Shown: one piece after another, positions 17,592-26,025 of the stretch
How the letters are laid out: every line of letters starts with the position of its first letter
How positions within the stretch are numbered: the first letter of the stretch is position 1
From: Marinoscillum sp040222955
GTDB taxonomy: Bacteria > Bacteroidota > Bacteroidia > Cytophagales > Cyclobacteriaceae
NCBI RefSeq assembly: GCF_040222955.1
Contig: NZ_JAVKCA010000016.1
Coordinates: 62,001-126,000, forward strand
DNA: 64,000 nt
Direction of reading: 5' to 3'
Position numbers and translations under genes: made by a program
The notes under the pieces: model-generated
Told to the model about the DNA's origin: nothing
Databases searched by the model: none
What the model saw: only the letters and a program-made list of their open reading frames with translations

Positions 17592-20495
17592 ATGCACATA
17601 AAACATTGGAAAGTTGTACTTTTTGGCTTCATGATTCTGCTTTTTGTCCCTCTTTTTGGGCAAAAAAATGATGAAAATGCTACCGCACGAGCAGAAATCA
17701 AAGGCACCCCCCGCATAATCCATTATACACGAAAAGACTTTAGTGGAGATCCGCAAATATGGGCGATGTGCCAGGACAACGATGGCATCATGTATTTTGG
17801 GAACAATGATGGCACGCTCATTTTTGATGGAGCCAGATGGCAAACAGTGAACCTCCCCAACAACTCCTCAGTAAGAAGTCTCCTCCACAGTACAGATGGT
17901 CATGTCTATGCGGGCGGGTTCAACGAGTTTGGAAGGATCGAGCGTGATGAGTATGGCGACTACTCCTATCAGTCACTCATGGACCAGCTCAGCCCTGAAG
18001 ACCGAAACCTGGAGAATATATGGGCCATCCACGACGTTCAGAACCACATTGTCTTTCGGAGCCTATCACGACTGGTAGCCATTTCCAACAACAAGGCATT
18101 CACCATCCCTTCCACTGGCTTTTACTACTCTGCTGTAATCAATGACAAATTATACCTGGTCAATGACGAAGGGGTGAAAACCCTGGACCTCAAAACGCTT
18201 TCTTTCGAATCGCTGATTATTCCTGCCCAGTACGATCATGCAACCATCGCTGCCATAGCAGCTGGCCCTGCGGAAGACCAAATCATTCTTTTCACCCGTC
18301 CCGGTGCTTCATATTCTTTTGACAATCTCACAAAAAGCATTCGGCATTTCAAAAACTACTTCACAGAGACCTCCAACAACCAGATACTTTCTGCCATCAA
18401 ATCCTCTGCCGGAAATTACTACCTCGGCACCCTTAGTTCACAGATCATGGTGCTGGATGAAAGTGGTGATCCCGTGCCGCTAACGGAGAGCTTCATGGAA
18501 CTGCAAGACCATACAGTCCTCAACCTTTTTGAGAGCTCCGAGGGTAACATCTGGGCGCTCCTAAACAATGGCATTGACTGCATCAATATCTCCTCGCCTA
18601 TTTCTGTGCTGTTCGAGAATGCCTCCGTCTTTGACGTCATGATCAGAGGGGGTAAAATCTACGCCGCCACCAATCAGGGCGTATTTGTCTCCCAGCGGAT
18701 TGTCCAAAATCCTCATTTTGCAAGCCTGGAATTCAGAAAAATACCCGGTCTGGAGGGTCAGGCATGGAGCCTGCAGAGCTTTCATGGCCAAATCCTGTGC
18801 AGCCACAATGGTGGCCTTTTTGTGATCGATGATGACGACATCCTGAAGATCGAAGGGCTCGCCGGGGTGTGGAAGGTGATCCCTGTCAGAGGAAAAGAAA
18901 ATCACTATTTTGTGTGTACATATACCGGCATACACATGCTCAGGTTTGAGGGCGGGAAGTTTGAAATTCTCTACCGTGTTGATGGATTCAATGAATCCAG
19001 CAGGGACATCATCCAGAGTGATGAAGAGAACACCTTCTGGGTTTGTCATGGCTACAAAGGCGTCTTCAAGCTGCAATTTGATCGCAACTTCGAACACGTA
19101 GTAGGGCTGGAGCACTTCCGTGAAAAAGGTTTGCCTTCCCCCTTTAGTATCAATGTATTCAGGTGGAAGGATCATATTGTATTTACCACCAATCAGGGAA
19201 TTTACACCTTCAACGAGGCCACCAACCAGTTCGACCCGATGACCGAACTCAATGAACGCTTCGGTACAGAAGTGAACGTGAGAAAACTTCTGCAATACGA
19301 GGACAAAACCTGGTTTATACAGGATGATGAAGCCGGCTTTTTCGAAGATGACAGTAAAAAACTTCAAAAGGGACTTTTTCTGGAACTCAAAGGAACTTTT
19401 AACCGGGGCATGGAGAGTATACTCCCCATTAACACCAGCAATGTGCTCATAGGCACCACCACCGGACTATACGCCTACGACCTCTCCTTTCAGCAGCACG
19501 CTGACACAAAGAAAACGCTGATAACAGAAGTGCATTATCAATACAACAATGAGCGGATCAAGCGATCGCTGAAAGGGTCATCCGAAGAAATCCCACATTC
19601 TGCCAGTGACATCCGGTTTGAATTTTCAGCTCCCAAGCTCAAAGATCAGACGCAGGTGCAATACAGCCACCAAATGGAGGGGATAGACGAGGACTGGTCG
19701 AACTGGAGCGCCGATCCCTTTAGAATTTACTCCCAGCTGTTTCCTGGCAGATATACTTTCAAGGTGAAAGCAAGGAGTATGATTGGCGAAACTGCCTCAG
19801 AAGCCACCTATCGTTTCAGCATTGCGCCGGTATGGTACATGACCCACCTGGCCTTAGGTATGTATGCCTTCATGCTCCTGTTGATCATTGTAGGATCGCG
19901 AAAGCTGGTGAAAAAGAAAATTGTGGTGGAGAAGGAGAAAACCAGAGAAGAAGAAAAGAAGAAACGAACAGTCCTCGAGCTGGAACTGGATCAGATGCGA
20001 TTGGAGCGCGAAAAGGAAAGGATAGAGCGCGACAAAAAAATACTGGAAGAAGATGTCATCTTCAAAAGCAAGGAGCTGGCCAACTACACCATGCTCCTGG
20101 TCAAAAAACGGGAACTCCTGACAGACCTCCGTGAAGACCTGAAAGAGCTCAAAGAAGTGGTTAAAAATGAGCGCTCCCGAAATATGCTGCGGAATCTCAT
20201 ACGCAAAATCGGTATCAACCTGAATAACGAAGAGCATATACACGTATTTGAAGCCAATTTCGAACGGGTGCACGATGACTTCTTTCAGGAACTAAAAACC
20301 TATTTTCCGGATCTCACTTCCAAAGAATTGAGGTTATGCGCCCTGGTGAAAATGAACCTGACCAACAAGGAGATAGCGCCCATCCTGAACATTTCCCTAA
20401 GGGGAGTGGAAACCGCCCGATACCGCCTGAGAAAACGTCTGAGCCTGGACCACGAAGAAAACATGGTAGAGTTTCTGGAAAAATTGTCACCCTAA
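17592..20495 (+). CDS. Membrane-spanning PUL regulator: beta-propeller, Y_Y_Y, LuxR-type HTH
   Basis: 967 aa. Signal anchor about 1-23 (LLFVPLFGQ). Periplasmic seven-bladed-propeller-like repeats about 45-640, a Y_Y_Y domain about 673-750 (MEGIDEDWSNWS, PGRYTFKVKARS), one transmembrane helix about 752-772, a long charged coiled coil about 775-870, and a C-terminal LuxR/GerE-like HTH about 905-951 (LTSKELRLCALVKMNLTNKEIA). There is no HisKA, HATPase or receiver domain, so unlike classical hybrid two-component systems it would couple ligand binding to DNA binding directly across the inner membrane, in the manner of SusR-type regulators. Its place beside the PUL makes it the likely sensor of the breakdown product. 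Its stop codon overlaps that of the convergent kinase gene (shared CTAA). Confidence 0.88.
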   Translation: MHIKHWKVVLFGFMILLFVPLFGQKNDENATARAEIKGTPRIIHYTRKDFSGDPQIWAMCQDNDGIMYFGNNDGTLIFDGARWQTVNLPNNSSVRSLLHSTDGHVYAGGFNEFGRIERDEYGDYSYQSLMDQLSPEDRNLENIWAIHDVQNHIVFRSLSRLVAISNNKAFTIPSTGFYYSAVINDKLYLVNDEGVKTLDLKTLSFESLIIPAQYDHATIAAIAAGPAEDQIILFTRPGASYSFDNLTKSIRHFKNYFTETSNNQILSAIKSSAGNYYLGTLSSQIMVLDESGDPVPLTESFMELQDHTVLNLFESSEGNIWALLNNGIDCINISSPISVLFENASVFDVMIRGGKIYAATNQGVFVSQRIVQNPHFASLEFRKIPGLEGQAWSLQSFHGQILCSHNGGLFVIDDDDILKIEGLAGVWKVIPVRGKENHYFVCTYTGIHMLRFEGGKFEILYRVDGFNESSRDIIQSDEENTFWVCHGYKGVFKLQFDRNFEHVVGLEHFREKGLPSPFSINVFRWKDHIVFTTNQGIYTFNEATNQFDPMTELNERFGTEVNVRKLLQYEDKTWFIQDDEAGFFEDDSKKLQKGLFLELKGTFNRGMESILPINTSNVLIGTTTGLYAYDLSFQQHADTKKTLITEVHYQYNNERIKRSLKGSSEEIPHSASDIRFEFSAPKLKDQTQVQYSHQMEGIDEDWSNWSADPFRIYSQLFPGRYTFKVKARSMIGETASEATYRFSIAPVWYMTHLALGMYAFMLLLIIVGSRKLVKKKIVVEKEKTREEEKKKRTVLELELDQMRLEREKERIERDKKILEEDVIFKSKELANYTMLLVKKRELLTDLREDLKELKEVVKNERSRNMLRNLIRKIGINLNNEEHIHVFEANFERVHDDFFQELKTYFPDLTSKELRLCALVKMNLTNKEIAPILNISLRGVETARYRLRKRLSLDHEENMVEFLEKLSP

Positions 20496-22390
20496 ATAGG
20501 CACAGTGCTCATACGCACCGGGAGTGTCATTGTAAAGACCACCCTGTCGTTTTCATTTTTAGCCTCAATCCTACCTTCGTGTTCTTTCACTGCGCTAAAG
20601 GCAAAGTATAATCCTAATCCAGGAGACACCCCGTCATCTTTGGTGGTATAAAATGGGTCAAATATTCTGATCAGATGATCTTCAGGAATAGCGGGTCCAT
20701 TATTTTCAATCCTCACCTCCAGACTCTCCCCCTTCTGGCTGGCCGCCACCCAGACACATTTCTCCTCCGAAGCAGACTCCTTCGCAAAAAAGAAAGCATT
20801 TTCCAAAACCGCCTTGAGTGCGTGATGAATTCTATTGGGGAAACACTCTAAGCTCACCGAATCCACCTTGGTGGAAAACCTCACCTCGGGATGGCTCGTC
20901 CTGCTGAAGGCGATCAGCACATTATCAACGATCTCTGTGAAATCCAGAATCTTGGGACTATGCTCGGTATAAGTAGCTATGATCAATGCCTGTATGATCC
21001 GATTGATCTTGGAAATACTGAAATTAGACTCCCTCAGCATGATATTGATATCCTCCAGGAGCTCCTCCTGGTTTTCAGAATGAGCGTTCATTACCTCTGC
21101 CAGATTCTTTTCAATCACCTGAAGCCCCCCGCTAAGTATGTTGATCGGATTGTTTAGCTCATGCGCCACTCCCGAAGCAAAAGAGCCAATAGAGGCCATT
21201 TTCTCAGACTGAATAAGCTGATATTGCGTGCCTTTCAGGTCATTGATAATTTTCTTCAGGAGGTCGTTCTTGTGTTGGAGATCATCGTGCTGAGAGGATA
21301 TTTGCGCATTGAGCGCCTGCAACTCTTTATTAAGTTTATTCCTATGGGACAGGGAGCGGTAGGTAATCAAAATCACCAAAAGCAGGACCGTCACCCCCAA
21401 AATCAGGATAATGATGTAAGACCTGGATTCATACTGCCGCAGCTCATACACCTGATTTTCCTTCTCCAAAAGGTCGATGGCCATCTCCTTCTCCTGAAGC
21501 TCAAAGAGCTTCTGATAATTGGCCAGCTGTGTGGTGAGATTATTCTTGTAGTAGGACTTAAGCTGCTCTACATACTTTCCCTGCTTCTGAACCGCAGCAG
21601 TATAGTCCCCTACGAGCGTATCGGCTATAATATTGGTTTCATAAAAATCCAGCGTCTTCTCCAAATGCGCCAGGTCAACGCTCAAGGAGTCACGCTTACT
21701 CCGGTACTGCCTGCTCATCACGGCATTGCCCAGCTTCATATACAAAGCGCTAATGAAATTGAAAACGAAATACTGAGCAGAAGGAGTCAGTGACTGCAGT
21801 CCCTCACGCTCTACCTGCAGCAGGCCTGAGAGCCCATCTTTATACCTGGCCCTGGCAATATTGATCCCGGCCAGATTGATCATGGAGTTGGCCCCCACCT
21901 CACCCGTCCTGGCATATTGCACCACGGCAATATTGAGATACTTTTCAGCTGAATCAAGCTGTTTCAGATTAAAATAAACGTAACCAATCCTATGATTAAT
22001 CTCTCGGGTTTGTTTCAGATCTCTGGCATAGCCACGTGCCCGAAGTATAAAGTCCAGGGCTTTGTCATACTCCTGCACCAGCGAATAAGTGAAAGAAATC
22101 TGCCGCAGTACGTCGGCCATTCCTGCAGAGTCGCCAGCAGCACGGTAGAAGCGAAAAGACTGATTCAACTCCTCCAGGGCCTTATCGGTAAAATCCATTT
22201 TGGCATACTCCTTCCCGAGCAAAAAGGTATACCTGGCCAGAGACAGGGTATCTGAATGTGCCTCTATCTGCCTACTTAAATCCAGAATCCTACTTTCGAT
22301 AGACTGATCCTCGCCGGTCACAAGGCTATCCTGAAGCGACCGTGTGATGTGCAATGGGCTTAATAGAATAGAAAACAGGAGTAGAATCAT
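20492..22390 (-). CDS. TPR sensor histidine kinase
   Basis: About 632 aa from the ATG at 22390; a TTG three codons upstream is less likely. Signal peptide or anchor at the N-terminus, TPR-like helical repeats about 35-255 (periplasmic), a coiled coil about 285-325, one transmembrane helix about 325-345, a second coiled coil, then HisKA with the phospho-acceptor His at about 410 in SGVAHELNNPIN, and HATPase_c with the N box (LENAFFFA), DPFYTTK and GLGLYFA. No receiver or DNA-binding domain and no cognate response regulator nearby, so its partner must be elsewhere. Convergent with the PUL regulator. Confidence 0.9.
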   Translation of the reverse strand: MILLLFSILLSPLHITRSLQDSLVTGEDQSIESRILDLSRQIEAHSDTLSLARYTFLLGKEYAKMDFTDKALEELNQSFRFYRAAGDSAGMADVLRQISFTYSLVQEYDKALDFILRARGYARDLKQTREINHRIGYVYFNLKQLDSAEKYLNIAVVQYARTGEVGANSMINLAGINIARARYKDGLSGLLQVEREGLQSLTPSAQYFVFNFISALYMKLGNAVMSRQYRSKRDSLSVDLAHLEKTLDFYETNIIADTLVGDYTAAVQKQGKYVEQLKSYYKNNLTTQLANYQKLFELQEKEMAIDLLEKENQVYELRQYESRSYIIILILGVTVLLLVILITYRSLSHRNKLNKELQALNAQISSQHDDLQHKNDLLKKIINDLKGTQYQLIQSEKMASIGSFASGVAHELNNPINILSGGLQVIEKNLAEVMNAHSENQEELLEDINIMLRESNFSISKINRIIQALIIATYTEHSPKILDFTEIVDNVLIAFSRTSHPEVRFSTKVDSVSLECFPNRIHHALKAVLENAFFFAKESASEEKCVWVAASQKGESLEVRIENNGPAIPEDHLIRIFDPFYTTKDDGVSPGLGLYFAFSAVKEHEGRIEAKNENDRVVFTMTLPVRMSTVPI

Positions 22391-22509
22391 ATGGGTCAAT
22401 TACGCCATTGGACATCCGTCTTGATCTAAAATACAGTGTCGGCAAAGAAAAAACAAGGTAATGAACGAGACTTAAAAGGATAAAAAAGACAATGGCCTTA
22501 TTATTCCTG

Positions 22510-23124
22510 TTAATGCTCTGCAGAGAAAAGGGTACGTGTAGAAATACTTCGCGCGAGTGTGATTTCATCGGTATATTCGAGCTCACCCCCCACAGGTATC
22601 CCCCGGGCAATGGTGGACACCTTCACGTCGGTATCCCTCAGCATTTTGGCAATATAAAATGCGGTAGTGTCACCCTCCATAGTTGAGCTTAAGGCCAGCA
22701 CCACTTCTTTCACAGCGCCATCCCGTTTGATCCTCTCTACCAATGAATCAATCTTGACGTTATCAGGGCCAATGCCATCCATCGGGGAAATTCGTCCCCC
22801 TAACACGTGGAAAAGACCATTGTACTGACCGGTGTTTCTAATGGCCAATACATCTGGCGTATCTTCTACCACACAGATCACCGTGGTGTCCCGTGACAGG
22901 GTCTTGCAGGTGCACTCCTCAGTGTCGGCAATGATATGACACGTATTGCAATATTTGATGTTTTCCCGAAGATTGGTCAGTGCTTCAGAAAGATTGGCTG
23001 TCTGTGCCTGTGGCTGTTTAAGCATATGCAAGGCCAGTCTGAGGGCAGTCTTCTTACCTATTCCGGGAAGCTTCGAGATCTCCTCTACCGCCTGCTCCAC
23101 GAGCTTTGAAGGATACTCCATCAT
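22510..23124 (-). CDS. recR: Recombination protein RecR
   Basis: 204 aa, normal length. N-terminal helix-hairpin-helix (SKLPGIGKKTALRLALH), a zinc motif with Cys59, Cys62, Cys71 and Cys73, and a Toprim domain (VVEDTPDVLAI, LGGRISPMDGIGPDNV) with the C-terminal GIPVGGELEYTDEITLARS. RecR works with RecF and RecO to load RecA at gaps. Odd: the second zinc pair reads CTC rather than the usual CxxC, one residue short. It is translationally coupled to clpS by an ATGA overlap. Confidence 0.96.
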   Translation of the reverse strand: MMEYPSKLVEQAVEEISKLPGIGKKTALRLALHMLKQPQAQTANLSEALTNLRENIKYCNTCHIIADTEECTCKTLSRDTTVICVVEDTPDVLAIRNTGQYNGLFHVLGGRISPMDGIGPDNVKIDSLVERIKRDGAVKEVVLALSSTMEGDTTAFYIAKMLRDTDVKVSTIARGIPVGGELEYTDEITLARSISTRTLFSAEH

Positions 23125-23411
23125 TCGATAGTAGCCGAAATGCCAGCATCATTGATCCCCTCTTTCATAGGCTTCAACTCTCTGAATGATCCCTTCTTGA
23201 CTGCACACTTCCCTTTGAAATGGATGATATAAGTGCATTGCTCAGCCTGATGTACCTCATGCTTGCACACTTTTATCAGGGTGTTGATCACGTGATCGAA
23301 CGTATTGTGATCGTCATTGTGAACAATCAGATCTTTGATATCGCCCTGACCGAGATCGGTCTCTACATCTACTAATTCCTCTATTTCCGGTGCGAACTCC
23401 ATCTGTACCAT
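23121..23411 (-). CDS. clpS: ClpS-family adaptor of the Clp protease
   Basis: 96 aa from the ATG at 23411 (a second ATG at 23402 is also possible). The ClpS core is clear: DLIVHNDDHNTFDHVINTLIKV, HEVHQAEQCTYIIHFKGKCAV, FRELKPMKEGINDAGISATIE. ClpS delivers N-end-rule substrates to ClpA/ClpC. A longer frame reaching 23468 is rejected because a promoter -7 box lies within it at 23418-23425. It overlaps recR by the sequence ATGA. Confidence 0.92.
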   Translation of the reverse strand: MVQMEFAPEIEELVDVETDLGQGDIKDLIVHNDDHNTFDHVINTLIKVCKHEVHQAEQCTYIIHFKGKCAVKKGSFRELKPMKEGINDAGISATIE

Positions 23412-23417
23412 AAGCTG

Positions 23418-23449
23418 CAAAATTAGTCTATGTGATTTATTTGCCACAA
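23418..23449 (-). promoter_or_regulatory. clpS-recR promoter, near-leaderless
   Basis: TAATTTTG (23418-23425, minus strand) matches the TAnnTTTG -7 consensus and has a -33 TTG at 23447-23449 with a 21-base spacer. The box ends 6 bases before the ATG at 23411, so the transcript would start at or very near the start codon. Confidence 0.6.
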
Positions 23450-23488
23450 TTTTGAGCACTTTCTTCACACATTTAGTCAGATAATCGT

Positions 23489-24928
23489 ATGAGTCCGGTC
23501 TTTGTTGGTGGCATTATCCTTAGTTATTTCATTCTTCTGATCGCTATTTCATGGCTCACGTCGAGAAACGCATCGGATAGTGATTTTTATAATGCCAACC
23601 GCCAATCGCCGTGGTATTTGGTGGCTTTTGGCATGATCGGGGCTTCGTTATCGGGTGTTACGTTCATCTCTGTACCTGGTGAGGTGGGCAATAGCAACTT
23701 CTATTATTTCCAGGTGGTGATTGGGTACTTACTCGGGTATTTCGTCATAGCCAAAGTACTGTTACCACTTTACTACCGTCTCAATCTGGTTTCAATCTAT
23801 TCCTATCTGGAGCAGCGTTTTGGATTCTGGTCTTATAAGTCCGGAGCTTTCTTCTTTCTGCTGAGCAGAATCATTGGGTCTTCCTTCAGGCTCTTTCTGG
23901 TGGCCAGTGTGTTGCAGATCTCTTTTTTCGATGCCTTCCATTTACCCTTTTGGGTGGCTGTGCTGGTAACCATCGTACTTATCTGGCTCTACACCTTTCA
24001 GGGTGGCATCAAGACCATCGTATGGACAGACACGCTGCAGACAGCCTTTATGATTGCCTCGGTGGTCATTAGCATTGTGTTTATCACCAATGAGCTCGAC
24101 TGGAGTTTTGGGGAGATGATTGGTCGCATCGCGCAGGATGAGCGAAGTAGTATTTTCAACTGGGAGTGGCAGAGCGGACGCAACTTCTTCAAACAATTTT
24201 TTGCAGGGGCCTTCATAGCCATCGTCATGACCGGACTGGATCAGGACATGATGCAGAAAAACCTGACCTGCCGGAGCCTTGCCGATGCACAAAAAAACAT
24301 GTTTTGGTTTTGCATCATACTGGTCATTGTCAATTTCCTTTTCCTCAGCATGGGACTCCTGCTTTTTCAATATTCAGAAGCCATTGGGGTAGCCATACCC
24401 GCAAGAACGGATTTTCTTTTTCCCGAGCTGGCCATCAACCACTTTTCAACCCTTGGGGCCGTGGTATTTTTACTGGGAATCACCGCTGCGGCCTATTCGA
24501 GTGCGGATTCGGCACTCACGGCCCTGACCACCTCATTTTGTGTGGACTTTTTAGGGTTTTCACCCAAAAATTATAGCCAGAAAAAGACCCTCCGAAAGCT
24601 GGTTCATCTGGGCTTCTCTTTTGTCCTGTTTCTGGTGATTCTGGTGTTTCAGGCCATCAATGATCAAAGTGTGATCACCGCAGTATTCGTGGCTGCAGGC
24701 TACACATACGGCCCGTTGCTCGGACTTTTTGCACTCGGTATTTTCACCAGGTATGACCTTCGCGATGAGTTGGTGCCCGTGATCTGTTTACTCTCCCCGA
24801 TCATTTCCTACATCATCAACATCAACTCAGTAGCCTGGCTTGGGGGGTATAAGTTTGGTTTCGAAATCCTGATTTTGAATGGGCTGCTTACATTTATCGG
24901 ACTGCTTCTGATCAGGAAAAAAGCCTGA
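23489..24928 (+). CDS. Sodium/solute symporter (SSS family)
   Basis: 479 aa with about 13 hydrophobic segments across its full length, typical of the SSS/SLC5 fold. The N-terminal SDSDFYNANRQSPWYLVAFGMIG and the GASLSGVTFISVPG stretch match the family's first helices, and GLDQDMMQKNLTCRS matches the conserved region after helix 6. Sodium-coupled uptake of a small solute at the inner membrane is established for the family; the substrate here (sugar, amino acid, nucleoside or other) cannot be told. Divergent from clpS. Confidence 0.88.
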   Translation: MSPVFVGGIILSYFILLIAISWLTSRNASDSDFYNANRQSPWYLVAFGMIGASLSGVTFISVPGEVGNSNFYYFQVVIGYLLGYFVIAKVLLPLYYRLNLVSIYSYLEQRFGFWSYKSGAFFFLLSRIIGSSFRLFLVASVLQISFFDAFHLPFWVAVLVTIVLIWLYTFQGGIKTIVWTDTLQTAFMIASVVISIVFITNELDWSFGEMIGRIAQDERSSIFNWEWQSGRNFFKQFFAGAFIAIVMTGLDQDMMQKNLTCRSLADAQKNMFWFCIILVIVNFLFLSMGLLLFQYSEAIGVAIPARTDFLFPELAINHFSTLGAVVFLLGITAAAYSSADSALTALTTSFCVDFLGFSPKNYSQKKTLRKLVHLGFSFVLFLVILVFQAINDQSVITAVFVAAGYTYGPLLGLFALGIFTRYDLRDELVPVICLLSPIISYIININSVAWLGGYKFGFEILILNGLLTFIGLLLIRKKA

Positions 24929-24962
24929 TAATTTTCAATTTTACCAGAAAAGATCATACGGC

Positions 24963-25304
24963 CTATAACTGTAGCGCTGTTGCCGGATCCCAAAAGACGG
25001 ATTTGAAATCAACAATTTTGTCATCCTTCACAACGACTCCCTCTGCCTCCAATAGCTGCTGCATGGCTTCCGGGCCTCCACTAAAGAAGTGTTTGCCGGT
25101 GAGTAAACCGGCGCGATTAACGACTCTATGGGCAGGCACAGTGTGATCACCATGGGCCTGATTCATGGCCCAACCCACCATGCGTGCACTGCCCTTCACG
25201 CCCAGATAATTGGCAATGGCCCCATAGGAAGTCACACGACCCCTTGGTATCAATTTTACCACCTCATATACATCTCCAAAGAAATTGGATTTAGAATCTT
25301 CCAT
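24963..25304 (-). CDS. Alkyltransferase-like protein (ATL), MGMT homologue without catalytic Cys
   Basis: 113 aa, the size of the MGMT DNA-binding domain alone. It has the family's helix-turn-helix (PRGRVTSYGAIANYLG, SARMVGWAMNQ) and the active-site motif, but reads VPAHRVV where true O6-alkylguanine transferases read PCHRV; the acceptor Cys is Ala. Family knowledge: ATL proteins bind and flip O6-alkylguanine and recruit nucleotide excision repair instead of removing the alkyl group. The GLLTGKHFFSGG loop after the motif is intact. Convergent with the symporter gene. Confidence 0.9.
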   Translation of the reverse strand: MEDSKSNFFGDVYEVVKLIPRGRVTSYGAIANYLGVKGSARMVGWAMNQAHGDHTVPAHRVVNRAGLLTGKHFFSGGPEAMQQLLEAEGVVVKDDKIVDFKSVFWDPATALQL

Positions 25305-25344
25305 AACTTAGTGGACTGAAGACAACATTAAAAACCTGAAAGTT

Positions 25345-26022
25345 ATGAGCAAAAATGTATTAATCACGGGAGCGGCAGGAAATCTTGGAAGTGCCGTTTC
25401 AAAAAAACTGATCTCAGAGGGCTATTCCGTGATCGGCACTCTGGTGCCTGGCCACAAAGCACCTGAAAATGGCGTGGACTTTTACGAATGTGATCTCACT
25501 GATGAGAGAGCAACCCAAATCTTTTTTCAGACAATCAGAACAAAATACCAAAAGCTGGATGCGGTCATCATGCTGGTAGGCGGCTTTGCCATGGGAAACA
25601 TCCGAGAGGTGAGCAGTGAAGACATGATGAAAATGCTCACACTCAATTATTTCACGGCGTTTCACTCCGCGCAAAACGCCATCAAATGGATGAACGAAGC
25701 CACAGGTGGAAAACTGATTTTCGTGGGCGCCAAACCCGCCATCGAAGGAGGTGCCGGCGCTGTGCTGCCGTATGCCATTTCCAAAAGTGCAGTTATCAAG
25801 CTGGCCGAAATCATTAACGAGGATAAGAATAACAAGAATATTCAGGCTTCTGTCATTATTCCGAGCATCATAGACACTCCTCCAAATCGGGAAGGGATGC
25901 CAGATGCCAATTTTGACAACTGGGTAAAACCTGAGGAAATCGCGGAGAACATAGCCTTTCTCATCTCCGAAAAGGCCAATGTGCTTCGCGGAACCGTGCT
26001 CAAAATCTATAACAACTCCTAG
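25345..26022 (+). CDS. Short-chain dehydrogenase/reductase (SDR)
   Basis: 225 aa. Rossmann fold with the TGAAGNLG glycine motif (about 8-15), DLT at about 51, and the YAISK catalytic pair at about 146-150. The usual catalytic Ser position after LIFVGA is not obvious (VGAKPAIEGG), so an atypical active site is possible. Family proteins use NAD(P)H to reduce carbonyls; the substrate is unknown. Its stop lies 3 bp from the stop of the convergent VCBS lipoprotein gene. Confidence 0.85.
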   Translation: MSKNVLITGAAGNLGSAVSKKLISEGYSVIGTLVPGHKAPENGVDFYECDLTDERATQIFFQTIRTKYQKLDAVIMLVGGFAMGNIREVSSEDMMKMLTLNYFTAFHSAQNAIKWMNEATGGKLIFVGAKPAIEGGAGAVLPYAISKSAVIKLAEIINEDKNNKNIQASVIIPSIIDTPPNREGMPDANFDNWVKPEEIAENIAFLISEKANVLRGTVLKIYNNS

Positions 26023-26025
26023 ACG

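Noticed and set aside
18561..19367. 268-codon open frame on the minus strand
   Set aside because: It lies wholly inside the plus-strand PUL regulator, which has clear domains; the antisense frame has no recognisable motif.
23412..23468. Longer N-terminus for ClpS
   Set aside because: A good -33/-7 promoter lies in this stretch and the extra residues do not match ClpS.
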